This document shows positions 25,321 to 34,741 of a stretch of DNA of 64,000 nucleotides, in pieces. Every line of letters starts with the position of its first letter. The first letter of the stretch is position 1. The DNA comes from CAXBPY01 sp003455275 (lineage in GTDB: Bacteria; Bacteroidota; Bacteroidia; Chitinophagales; UBA10324). The notes beneath the pieces were generated by a model. The model had not been told where the DNA came from. It did no database searches and was given only the letters and a program-made list of their open reading frames with translations. Both the position numbers and the translations under genes were made by a program. Where the stretch lies: NCBI GenBank assembly GCA_963977675.1, contig CAXBPY010000001.1:1-64000 (forward strand), written 5' to 3'.

Positions 25321-28300
25321 ATGAGAAGATTTTTACAAACCGCAATTTTTATTTATTCCGTTTATGTTTCCGGCGCTTTTGCTCAAACAGCAAATTTCAC
25401 ATGGGTTCCGGCAGCAGGCGCAGGTACACCAGTATGTGCTCCGATTGCATTAATCTTTAATGATAATTCATCAGGGTCACCAACTAGTTGGAGTTGGAAT
25501 TTTGGCAGCGGTGCAATCCCTCAAACTTCAGTTCAGCAGAACCCGGGTTTAGTTGCTTTTCCATCTTGTGGTATTTATCATGTTACTCTGACTCTTAATA
25601 ATGGCTCAACTTATTTTCAAGATATAAATATTCATTGTCCGCCAAATGCATGTTTTACTGCAACACCTCCTACCGCCTGCCTTGGAACCAATTTCAGCTT
25701 CAATTCAAGTTGTTCTCAATCTACCTGCCCGTTAACTTATCTGTGGGATTTTGGTGATGGAGCTTCATCCACTCAGGCAAATCCAAGCCATCCCTATACT
25801 GACCCTAATTGCTATACCGCTGTACTTATTGTAACGGATTGTAATGGTTGTGCTGATGACACGACAGTTCAGAATGCAATCTGTATTACTCAACCTCCGA
25901 CATTTCAAATTACTTCCTCTCCGGCCACGACCTGCTTAAGCAGCATTTGTGTAAATTTCTTTTGTCCTACCCCAACAGGCGGAACACCTCCTTTCTCTTA
26001 TAACTGGAGTTTCCCAGGAGGAGTGCCAAGCACTTCTGTTGCTCAAAACCCCACAAACATTTGTTACAACGGAGCAGGAGCTTACTCAATTTCTTTGACA
26101 GTAACAGATGCAAGTGGTTGTTCAACCGCTGTGACATTGCCTAACTATGTAAATGTTGGTACCAATTCAACATTTATAAATTTATCAAATGATACTGTAT
26201 GTGTGGGGCAATCAATTATTGCATCTACAAGTCCCGGAACCGATTATCAATGGTCAATTGTACCTAATGTACCGCTGGGAAATCAAACAACACCTACCGC
26301 AACCTATACTTTTAATGCGACTGGAACTTACATCATTACTTTACACGATACCGTAAATGGCTGTGGTTTAACAACACAAGCTACTGTTCATGTATTCGCA
26401 CAACCAGTTGCAAGTTTTTCATGCCCACCTGTTTCTTCCTGTACACCTAATCCTCCGTTAAGCGAAACTGTTCAATACAACGGACCTGCCGGACCATGGA
26501 CTTATACATGGTCTTTTCCCGGATCCAATAACCCGAATCCTGCACCTACAACCAGTACAGCACCAATTACAGTTAACTATAGTGCTTGCGGTGAATATTC
26601 AATCAGTTTAACAGTGAGCGGACCGGGTGGATGCGATTCAACTATCACTTTCGTTGACACAGTTAAGATTGACTGCCCAACTGCATCTTATGAAATTTTG
26701 AACTTGCCGCCGATTGGTCAATATTGTTCACCTCTTGTTTTAAATTTCGATGCTTCACAAAGCACAGGAAGTCCAAACTCATATACCTGGACCATAACAC
26801 CACAAGGAGGCGGATTGCCGGTGACTCAAACTTTTCCTGGTCCGATGGCAACATTTACTTTCACGGCGCTTGGTTGTTACGATATAACTCTTACTACAAA
26901 TAATACTATAACAAATTGTGGAGCTACAATCACGAATGATGATATTAATATTCCCATTTGCGTGGGAGGGCATTTGAATCCATGTTTATCAGCAACCCCA
27001 CTTGTATCATGTGCACCTAATCCAATTTTCTTTACTAACTGTACTCCCGGTGTCCCGAATCCTGCCCCACCTTGCCTGCATTGGAAATGGATGTTTGGCG
27101 ATGGTGGAATCTCTGCCTTATCCGGGCTGCCCCCTGCACTACCCGTTCAACATCAATACACCGACACAGGATGTTTTGATATCACTTTGATCTCAGATTA
27201 TTGTGGCTGCGCAGACACATTAATTGATACACAACTTGTTTGCATTTATCCTCCTATCGCTCATGCAGTTTTCTCTATTGATTGTGATAGCCCGAATGTG
27301 GTATTATTTGATGGTACAACTTCCATCGGAGCAGATACATACACCTGGTCTTTTCCTGGTGGTAATCCATCTACATCTAACACTCCAACCGTCTCAGTTA
27401 CTTATCCAATGCCAAATCCTCAGGCATCGTATGCATGGCAAATGATTGTGTGTAATAATGTCACGAGTTGTTGTGATACCGCTGGTTCTCCTCCATTTGT
27501 TTTGTTAAGAAGAATTGATGCAATTGCATCTATTGATACGGTTTTATGTTTTCCAACTGCGGCTGTTGTTCATAATACCTCGGTTGGATTAAATGGTGGT
27601 GGAACTTATTTTCATTGGGAAATCCATGATATGTGTAATGGCGGTGGATTAGTGGCCTTCAGTAATCAGAATTTTTATGACAATAATGCCGGACCAACCG
27701 GATTAATAAATTTTCCAGGACCCGGGAATTATCATGTGACAATGGAGGAAATAAATAATTTCACTACTTGTTCAGATACCTTGGAATGGGATGTGGTTGT
27801 TCACGGTCTTGATCCAGGATTCTGGGGAGGGCCTCTTGGTGGGTGTGCTCCTTTCAATGTGTTGTTCCATGATACTACTACTTCTAACTGTGTTTCAACT
27901 CCTGCTAATCCTGTTGACAATCATTGGTCTTTTGGCGATGGTGGAACTGCAAATGATTCATCAAACCCTAATCATACTTATACTACAAATGGAAGTTTTA
28001 CGGTAGCGCTTACTGTTACTGACCAGTTTGGATGTTCAAGTACTGATTCAACCGTAGCTTATGTGAATGCTCAGGTTCCAACAGTTAGTTTTTATGCTCC
28101 TGACACAACAGTTTGTCTTGGAACGCCTGTTTGTTTTCAAAACAATTCTACCGGAACCAATTTATCCTTTGTATGGAATTTCGGTGATGCATCAGGTTCC
28201 AACCAGGCAGCTCCATGTCACACATATGCAAACACTGGAACCTATACTGTAACATTAACTGCAACTGATGCTAATGGTTGTTCGGCTACATTAACAAAAA

Positions 28301-30996
28301 TTAATTACATAATAGTTGGCGCGGTCAATGTTGATTTTTCTACTCCTCATACTTTTACTACCTGCCCGCCATTGATTGATACTTTTTTTATCAACCCTGC
28401 CATCACATCAGGTTGTGAAGATTATTACTGGAGTTTCGGCGACGGCTCTTTTTCTCACCTGGATTCTCCGCTACATATTTACAGTTTTGCTGGAACTTTT
28501 GATGTTAGTTTAATTGCGGTAGATCTGTGTAACGGATGTTCTGACACTGTAATAAAACCCGACTACATTACAGTTGGCGGGCCATTTTCTAATCCGCTTG
28601 CTACCCCGGATACAGCATGTGCACCTCGGTTAGTTTGTTTTGATTTGAACCCAACAAATTCAGCTTCTTTCTTATGGGATTTTGATGATTCTTCTCCGCT
28701 GCTGGATTCCACTTCTACAATATGCCATCTTTACAATAATGAAGGAACTTATTATCCTGCCTGTTTTCTGGTTGACAGCTCAGGATTATGCAGTTATTGG
28801 AGATCTGTTGATACCATCGTAATAATTGTTCCGCATGCCGGTTTCTATTCAAGTATGACAAGCGTATGCAGTGGAATACCAATTTCATTTACTGACACTT
28901 CTGATGCGCTTGGTGGAATTACCGGATGGCATTGGGATTTTGGAGACAACACTTCCTCTACACTTCAGAATCCAACTCATTTCTATTCAGGCGTTGGTGA
29001 TTTTAATGTGACATTGACTATTTACACTCATGCCTGCCCTGATTCAGTAACGCAAGTTGTTCATGTTACTGCCTCACCAAGTGCAGTATTTATTCCTCCT
29101 GCATTAGGAAATTGCCCGGGCTCAGTTGTGAGTTTTAATGCTGACACGGCGGGTAACGGACCTATTTGTTCAGTTCTGTGGGACTTTGGAGATCCTAATA
29201 GTGGAGTGAATAATACAAGTATATTGTTTAATGCCACACACATTTTCAGTGACACCGGAACTTTCACGGTTTGTTATATTGCTTACGGATGCAATGGATG
29301 TAATGACAGTGTTTGTACCGATGTAACCATTCATCCCTTCCCTGTGGCTGATGCGGGTGCAGACCAACTGGTTTGTATTGGAGATTCAGTAATGCTTCAT
29401 GCTTCTGGTGGTTCTCCAAATTGGTCTCCGTCAAATTTGGTAACAGATCCAAATGGCGATTCTACCATGGCATTTACTCCAACTGATACTACATTCATAC
29501 TAACAGTAACTGATTCTAATGGTTGTCAGGATACTGATTCAATATTGATTACATTAACAATTCCACCAAGCGCAGTAATTTCAATTCCTGCGGATACTAT
29601 CTGTTATGGCTCTTCTATTACACTTACTGCTTCCGGAGGAATATCCTATATATGGAATACCGGTGATACTTCTGCCATTCTTATTGATACGCCACTTGTT
29701 ACTACGACATACACAGTAACTGCCTATACCGGAAGCTGCGGTGATGACACAACTGTAACAATAACAGTATTGCCACCTCCTCCTGTAGATGCCGGACCTT
29801 TTAATGCATTCTGTTTTGGTGATACGACACAACTTGCAGGTAGCGGAGCAATTGGATTTTTATGGTCACCTGATTCCACTCTTTCAAATGATACAATTCC
29901 TAATCCATTTGCTTTCCCTGCTTCTACAACTACTTATACTTTAGTAGGAACAGATGCGAATGGTTGTACCGCATCCGATACAGCTTCAGTATTAGTTCAC
30001 CCTCTTCCGGTTATTGACGCCGGACCGGATAAAAAAATATGTGATCAAACCTGTACCCAATTGGTTGCTACTGGTGCTGTAATCTATTCATGGGCGCCCG
30101 ATACATTCCTTTTTGCCTCTAACATTTATAATCCGATTGCATGCCCGACTGATACAATAACTTATTATGTAACAGGTACAGATCAGTTTGGTTGTGTTTC
30201 TTCCGATTCAATTACAATCCGGGTTTTAAAAGATTTCACTACAACCTATCCAGGTGACACCTGTTTTTGTTTGTTTGAGGGAGACACATTGTGTGCTTCA
30301 GGTTCAACAATCAATACTTTCCATTGGAGTCCTCCACAGGGATTAAGCGCCACCACTATTCCTTGCCCATTTGTTTCGCCGGCTGTAAGTACAACCTATA
30401 CTATTATTATTTCGGATGAACTTGGTTGTTTTGCTGATACAGGCGATGTTTCAATATGCATTTATAGTTTACCAGTTGTTGATGCAACACCGGTTGAATC
30501 AAATATTCTTGTTGGAACAAGTGTAACTCTTAACGGATACAACACAATTAATCCGGGAACCGGAACATATCAATGGACACCTGATACTGCATTGAGTTGT
30601 GTTGCTTGTGCATCAACAATAGCAACTCCGCTTATTACTACCTCTTATGTTGTTACTTTAACAGATAATAACGGATGCAAAGATCAAGATACGGTTTTGG
30701 TAACTGTTTACTGTAATGATGCTGTGCTTTTTGTTCCGAACGCTTTTACACCTAATGGCGATGAGTTGAATAACACTTTCCATCTTGATGGCTTGGGAAT
30801 TCAGGAATTAAAATATCTGCGGATATTTAATCGATGGGGCGAACTGGTGTATGAATCCAATGATTTTAATGCAGGATGGGATGGTACAGTAAATGGTAAA
30901 CCAAGTGAGCCGGAAGTTTTTGTTTATTTACTGGAAGCTGTTTGCACAACAGGTGAAATCATACGCAAGCAGGGAAACATAACTTTGATACGATGA
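25321..30996 (+). CDS. Giant PKD-repeat adhesin with gliding-motility-associated C-terminal domain
   Basis: 1,891 residues starting at ATG 25321 (a TTG directly before is in frame but not needed). A signal peptide ends at GAFAQ. Most of the protein is a string of PKD or PKD-like domains recognisable by WDFGDG-type cores (for example LWDFGDGASST, HWSFGDGGTAND, HWDFGDNTSST), followed by Ig-like repeats rich in Asp, Thr and Cys, and a CHU_C/T9SS type-B-like C-terminus (PNAFTPNGDELNN, IFNRWGELVYES, GWDGTVNG, GNITLIR). Predicted T9SS-exported surface adhesin. The PorP/SprF gene starts inside its stop (ATGA), indicating coupled expression. No lesion seen across 5.7 kb. Confidence 0.94.
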   Translation: MRRFLQTAIFIYSVYVSGAFAQTANFTWVPAAGAGTPVCAPIALIFNDNSSGSPTSWSWNFGSGAIPQTSVQQNPGLVAFPSCGIYHVTLTLNNGSTYFQDINIHCPPNACFTATPPTACLGTNFSFNSSCSQSTCPLTYLWDFGDGASSTQANPSHPYTDPNCYTAVLIVTDCNGCADDTTVQNAICITQPPTFQITSSPATTCLSSICVNFFCPTPTGGTPPFSYNWSFPGGVPSTSVAQNPTNICYNGAGAYSISLTVTDASGCSTAVTLPNYVNVGTNSTFINLSNDTVCVGQSIIASTSPGTDYQWSIVPNVPLGNQTTPTATYTFNATGTYIITLHDTVNGCGLTTQATVHVFAQPVASFSCPPVSSCTPNPPLSETVQYNGPAGPWTYTWSFPGSNNPNPAPTTSTAPITVNYSACGEYSISLTVSGPGGCDSTITFVDTVKIDCPTASYEILNLPPIGQYCSPLVLNFDASQSTGSPNSYTWTITPQGGGLPVTQTFPGPMATFTFTALGCYDITLTTNNTITNCGATITNDDINIPICVGGHLNPCLSATPLVSCAPNPIFFTNCTPGVPNPAPPCLHWKWMFGDGGISALSGLPPALPVQHQYTDTGCFDITLISDYCGCADTLIDTQLVCIYPPIAHAVFSIDCDSPNVVLFDGTTSIGADTYTWSFPGGNPSTSNTPTVSVTYPMPNPQASYAWQMIVCNNVTSCCDTAGSPPFVLLRRIDAIASIDTVLCFPTAAVVHNTSVGLNGGGTYFHWEIHDMCNGGGLVAFSNQNFYDNNAGPTGLINFPGPGNYHVTMEEINNFTTCSDTLEWDVVVHGLDPGFWGGPLGGCAPFNVLFHDTTTSNCVSTPANPVDNHWSFGDGGTANDSSNPNHTYTTNGSFTVALTVTDQFGCSSTDSTVAYVNAQVPTVSFYAPDTTVCLGTPVCFQNNSTGTNLSFVWNFGDASGSNQAAPCHTYANTGTYTVTLTATDANGCSATLTKINYIIVGAVNVDFSTPHTFTTCPPLIDTFFINPAITSGCEDYYWSFGDGSFSHLDSPLHIYSFAGTFDVSLIAVDLCNGCSDTVIKPDYITVGGPFSNPLATPDTACAPRLVCFDLNPTNSASFLWDFDDSSPLLDSTSTICHLYNNEGTYYPACFLVDSSGLCSYWRSVDTIVIIVPHAGFYSSMTSVCSGIPISFTDTSDALGGITGWHWDFGDNTSSTLQNPTHFYSGVGDFNVTLTIYTHACPDSVTQVVHVTASPSAVFIPPALGNCPGSVVSFNADTAGNGPICSVLWDFGDPNSGVNNTSILFNATHIFSDTGTFTVCYIAYGCNGCNDSVCTDVTIHPFPVADAGADQLVCIGDSVMLHASGGSPNWSPSNLVTDPNGDSTMAFTPTDTTFILTVTDSNGCQDTDSILITLTIPPSAVISIPADTICYGSSITLTASGGISYIWNTGDTSAILIDTPLVTTTYTVTAYTGSCGDDTTVTITVLPPPPVDAGPFNAFCFGDTTQLAGSGAIGFLWSPDSTLSNDTIPNPFAFPASTTTYTLVGTDANGCTASDTASVLVHPLPVIDAGPDKKICDQTCTQLVATGAVIYSWAPDTFLFASNIYNPIACPTDTITYYVTGTDQFGCVSSDSITIRVLKDFTTTYPGDTCFCLFEGDTLCASGSTINTFHWSPPQGLSATTIPCPFVSPAVSTTYTIIISDELGCFADTGDVSICIYSLPVVDATPVESNILVGTSVTLNGYNTINPGTGTYQWTPDTALSCVACASTIATPLITTSYVVTLTDNNGCKDQDTVLVTVYCNDAVLFVPNAFTPNGDELNNTFHLDGLGIQELKYLRIFNRWGELVYESNDFNAGWDGTVNGKPSEPEVFVYLLEAVCTTGEIIRKQGNITLIR

Positions 30997-32027
30997 AAAA
31001 TTTTTACAAACCTCTGTTATTTCTCTGCCTGTGTTTTTTATCATTCAGCTCGATTGGACAGGACATTCACTTTTCACAATTCTATACAGCACCGCTTTTA
31101 CAAAATCCTGCAAATGCAGGTTTTTTTAACTGTGACTACCGGTTGGTTTCTAATTACAAAATGCAATGGAGATCAGTAACTGTTCCTTACAAAACTTTTC
31201 ATGTTTCTGGTGATATAAAAAAAATATCCAAGGGAAAGAAAAATGATTTCTTCGGAATTGGGATGGATGCATCTGTTGACCGCGCGGGTGATTCAAGATT
31301 TACAACTACACAGTTAGGTGTGGTGGGTTCATTGCATCACTGCCTTGATGCTTTTGGTACATCATATATCGGCGGAGGATTAATGATTGGATTGAATAAT
31401 GGATCTATTGACTACACCAATTTATTATTTAGTGATCAATACACATCAGTCCCATCAGTATACAAACAAACTGCTGAAGATATTTCCCTGAATCAATACA
31501 ACTTTTTTGATATCTCAATTGGTGGTGCGTACAATTTTATTGAAACGGTAAAAAAGAAAACAGTGCGTAACAGTTTCAATATTGGCGGCGCTATTTATCA
31601 TATCAACAGGCCAACAAAAAGTTTTTTAAGTGACCCGGCTTCTAAAGTTTACAGAAGATATGTAATTCATACCGGAGCGAATCTTCATGCTAGCCAGCGA
31701 TTTGAATTTTATCCAAGATTGCAATTTTCAATTCAAGGTTCAAGTCATGAATACCTGATTGGAAGTTTTCTTCGGGTTAATCTGGATAAAATGAATAACA
31801 CTAACTATGGAATTTATTTCGGCCCCTGGTATCGGATTGGTGATGCCTTGATTTTTGTTACAAGATTTGATATCGGTGAGAATTTGAGTTTTGGATTGAA
31901 CTATGATATCAATATGTCGAAACTGACTGAAGCTAGTAATTCCAAAGGCGGTCCAGAATTATCAATACTTTATATCGGATGTATCCCGTCTTTTAATAAG
32001 AAGACCGTTTTCTGTCCAAGGTTTTAA
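30993..32027 (+). CDS. PorP/SprF family type IX secretion outer-membrane protein
   Basis: 344 residues with a signal peptide (ending SSIGQ), the hallmark DIHFSQFYTAPLLQNPANAG and the C-terminal NKKTVFCPRF shared with the protein at 12040-13077. Role inferred from SprF: an outer-membrane partner needed for surface delivery of the adhesin encoded just before it. The 4-bp overlap with the adhesin stop points to a fixed stoichiometry. The two PorP-like proteins here are clearly diverged paralogues rather than a recent duplication. Confidence 0.93.
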   Translation: MKNFYKPLLFLCLCFLSFSSIGQDIHFSQFYTAPLLQNPANAGFFNCDYRLVSNYKMQWRSVTVPYKTFHVSGDIKKISKGKKNDFFGIGMDASVDRAGDSRFTTTQLGVVGSLHHCLDAFGTSYIGGGLMIGLNNGSIDYTNLLFSDQYTSVPSVYKQTAEDISLNQYNFFDISIGGAYNFIETVKKKTVRNSFNIGGAIYHINRPTKSFLSDPASKVYRRYVIHTGANLHASQRFEFYPRLQFSIQGSSHEYLIGSFLRVNLDKMNNTNYGIYFGPWYRIGDALIFVTRFDIGENLSFGLNYDINMSKLTEASNSKGGPELSILYIGCIPSFNKKTVFCPRF

Positions 32028-32107
32028 GTAAGTTGCAGTTCAAAAATATTTTAGCGGGGTAATTGAAATTCACTAGCGATTTGATACATCACGAATCCCA
32101 CATTGTT

Positions 32108-32703
32108 CTACGCAATTTTTAATAGAGAATAAATTTCTTGCTGGCTTAGCTCTTTTACCTCGCCGCTTTTCATTTCTGCTGCAGAAATGTTTTCAATCTT
32201 CCATCTGATTAATCTAAGAGTAGGAAATCCTACAGATGCAGTCATCTTTCTTACCTGATGATTTTTTCCTTCAGTCAAAGACAACTGAATCCACGATGTT
32301 GGTATATTTTTTCTGAATCGAATTGGAGGAAAGCGGTCAGGAACCGGCGGCTCATCATTTATCAGTTTAGCTTTTGCCTTTCGGGTAATAATTTTTTTTC
32401 CTTTCACATTTATTGAAAGTCCGTCTTCCAATTTCTCCAGGGCATGATTATCAATTTTTCCGTCAACCTGTACCAAATAAGTTCTAAAATGTGCTTTGTC
32501 TGGATTGAGAAGTACATGATTCAACCGTGAATCATTAGTTAGGATCAGCAATCCTTCACTATCCTCATCCAGCCTGCCAACCGGATAAACATCAGTTGGA
32601 AAGTCAAAAACATCTCTCAGTTTTTTTTTCCTACAACAGAAGAGAACTGGCAAAGCACTCTGTAAGGTTTATACAATATGAAGTACCGGAAATTATTCTT
32701 CAT
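32108..32703 (-). pseudogene. RsuA/RluE-type rRNA pseudouridine synthase, frameshifted at an A9 tract
   Basis: The main frame (from about 32620 down to 32108) holds the catalytic motif GRLDEDSEGLLILTND and the late TEGKNHQVRKM, diagnostic of RsuA/RluB/RluE/RluF enzymes that isomerise uridine in rRNA. The expected N-terminus lies in another frame: ATG at 32703 starts MKNNFRYFILYKPYRVLCQF, which meets the main frame at T9 on the plus strand (A9 in the gene, 32621-32629). One more A would give an intact protein of about 198 residues without an S4 domain, like RluE. Either a base-calling slip, a mutation, or slippage recoding. Confidence 0.75.
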
Positions 32704-32803
32704 TGAATTGCCGAAGGTAGTAATGATGCCTAATGAATTTTTATTCAGGAAAATATTCAGATTATTTTGCGCGTTATTAAATCAAAACGAAAAACAATTT
32801 CAA

Positions 32804-34366
32804 ATGCTTAGAAAAATTTTAGTCTCTCTTCTTTTGGTTCTGCCATTTCAATTTCTGTTTGCACAGAGCGGAATGCAGAATTGGTTTTTACTAAACCCAG
32901 CCACTGACGGATTTAATGGAGTGGCTTGCAATGCAGCGTATGATCAATTGCTGAAAGGTAAAACCGGAACTGATGTTATTGTGGCAGTAATTGATGGTGG
33001 TGTAGATGTAAGCCATCCTGATTTGAGCGCTAACATATGGACAAACAAAAATGAAATTCCGGACAATGGTATCGACGACGACCACAATGGATACATAGAT
33101 GATATTCATGGTTGGGATTTCATTGGGGGAAAAGATGGAACAGATGTAAATCAGGATAATTACGAGCTAACCAGATTATACAGAGAACTGAAAAAAAAAT
33201 ATGAATTCGGTAATACAACTGGTGATAAAACTGAATACGATTATTTTCTAAAACTTCAGACCGAGTATAACGCAAAAAAGGCCGATGCACAAAGCAATCT
33301 TGATTTCTATACAGGCTTTACAGAAAGCATTGAGCAGGTTATCCATGATATTGGTAAAAGTCCGCTTACCTATGAGGACTTGCAGAACTATCAAACCACT
33401 GATAACAAGTTACTACTCGCAAAAATTTATATGATGGCGATAGGTAAATCAAACGGCACTGATGATTACGCCACTGTTCTTGATGAATTCAAAGAAGGCA
33501 AGGATCAGTATTACAGCATGGTGAATTATGGTTACAACCTGGATTTTGATCCGCGAAACATTGTTGGTGATGATTATTCTGATGCCACTCAAAAAGGTTA
33601 TGGTAATAATGAGGTGAAAGGCCCGGATGGAATGCACGGCACTCATGTGTCAGGAATCATAGGCGCTGTTCGCGATAACGGAATAGGAATGGATGGTGTG
33701 GCAAATCATGTGAAGATCATGGCCGTGCGTTGTGTGCCCGATGGAGATGAGCGCGATAAGGATGTTGCTAATGCCATTCGCTATGCAGTGGATAATGGAG
33801 CAAAAGTGATAAACATGAGTTTCGGAAAAGGATATGCTTACAATAAAGCAGATGTTGATGATGCCGTGAAGTACGCTATGTCTAAAGATGTACTGCTTGT
33901 ACATGGTGCGGGCAATGATGCAGAAAGCAATGACAATACAGATAATTTTCCAAATGATCATTATGCTGATGGAGGTTATGCTGCAGGGTGGATTGAAGTA
34001 GGTGCATCGCAACCAGATGGTACTGCTGCCTCTTTCAGCAACTACGGAAAAGTAAATGTTGATTTGTTTTCTCCGGGAACAGAAATCTATTCCACTATTC
34101 CTGATGGCAAGTACAAGTATCTGCAAGGTACCAGCATGGCCTCCCCGGTGTGTGCAGGTGTTGCAGCATTGATACGCTCCTACTTTCCATCACTGACTAA
34201 TGCCCAGGTAAAGGAAGTGTTGCTCAACTCAGTTTATAAACCAGCCGGAAAGACACCAATTCCGGGACAGAAGAAAAAGAAAGCTTCAATGAAAAAATTG
34301 TGTGTAAGCGGAGGAATTGTAAATGCTTATAATGCAGTTCTGCTTGCCGAGTCAATGACAAAATAG
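32804..34366 (+). CDS. S8 family (subtilisin-like) serine peptidase, exported
   Basis: 520 residues starting at ATG 32804, where a clean signal peptide begins (MLRKILVSLLL, ending LFAQ); the open frame further upstream runs over the divergent pseudouridine synthase gene and is not used. The catalytic triad is Asp64 (VIDGGVDVSHPD), His278 (MHGTHVSG) and Ser444 (GTSMASP), with oxyanion Asn in GAGND. The unusually long Asp-to-His span (about 210 residues) contains an inserted helical region rich in Tyr, Lys and Glu. No C-terminal sorting tail is visible, so it may stay periplasmic. Followed by its own terminator. Confidence 0.93.
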   Translation: MLRKILVSLLLVLPFQFLFAQSGMQNWFLLNPATDGFNGVACNAAYDQLLKGKTGTDVIVAVIDGGVDVSHPDLSANIWTNKNEIPDNGIDDDHNGYIDDIHGWDFIGGKDGTDVNQDNYELTRLYRELKKKYEFGNTTGDKTEYDYFLKLQTEYNAKKADAQSNLDFYTGFTESIEQVIHDIGKSPLTYEDLQNYQTTDNKLLLAKIYMMAIGKSNGTDDYATVLDEFKEGKDQYYSMVNYGYNLDFDPRNIVGDDYSDATQKGYGNNEVKGPDGMHGTHVSGIIGAVRDNGIGMDGVANHVKIMAVRCVPDGDERDKDVANAIRYAVDNGAKVINMSFGKGYAYNKADVDDAVKYAMSKDVLLVHGAGNDAESNDNTDNFPNDHYADGGYAAGWIEVGASQPDGTAASFSNYGKVNVDLFSPGTEIYSTIPDGKYKYLQGTSMASPVCAGVAALIRSYFPSLTNAQVKEVLLNSVYKPAGKTPIPGQKKKKASMKKLCVSGGIVNAYNAVLLAESMTK

Positions 34367-34389
34367 TTTTTGATTTCAAAATTTTTTTT

Positions 34390-34423
34390 ACAGCCCATAA
34401 TATTTTATGGGCTGTTTTTTTTC
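34390..34423 (+). terminator. Intrinsic terminator of the S8 peptidase gene
   Basis: An 11-bp stem (34390-34400 with 34405-34415, core ACAGCCCATAA) with a 4-nt loop and a run of eight T. It separates the peptidase gene from the cobalamin riboswitch transcript downstream. Confidence 0.85.
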
Positions 34424-34459
34424 TATTTAAAAAATTCTTTTTGAAGTTACATTCGCCAT

Positions 34460-34616
34460 CGTTACGGTTTTCAATTCAATTGAAACTAAGAGGGAATGAA
34501 GTGAAACTCTTCAACAGTCCCCGCTGCTGTGAATCATAAAATTGTTCACTCAATAATGCCACTGAAAAATAAATCGGGAAGGCGTGAACAAATAGATAAG
34601 TCAGAAGACCTGCCGC
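34460..34616 (+). promoter_or_regulatory. Cobalamin (adenosylcobalamin-type) riboswitch
   Basis: The conserved pieces of the cobalamin aptamer occur in order: a GGTTTTC...GAAACT arm, AGAGGGAATGAAGTGAAACTC (34490-34510, split across the core), CAGTCCCCGCTGCTGT (34515-34530), GCCACTG (34558-34564), GGGAAGGCG (34576-34584) and AGTCAGAAGACCTGCC (34599-34614). Spacing and order match RF00174-type elements. A short hairpin with a GGAGG-like loop follows near 34635-34650, which could be the expression platform. It sits about 125 nt before the ATG at 34742 and just after a terminator, so it controls that gene. Confidence 0.92.
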
Positions 34617-34741
34617 AACAAAATGAACTAGGTGCTTTCGGAGGAAAGGTTACTCAGTATGCAGATGATTTTTTTCATCATGCTGACTGCAGTAATAATC
34701 TTGCGTTACACCAAACGATAAAAATTAAAACCATTCATACC

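Noticed and set aside
25321..30996. Many 60-80-codon frames opposite or across the giant adhesin
   Set aside because: They are shadows of a Thr/Ser/Pro-rich repeat gene and have no independent support.
32678..32803. Longer N-terminus of the S8 peptidase
   Set aside because: The first 42 residues precede a clear signal peptide and overlap the N-terminus of the divergent pseudouridine synthase.
34529..34741. Longer N-terminus of the beta-propeller protein
   Set aside because: This stretch is the cobalamin riboswitch and leader; the signal peptide begins at 34742.
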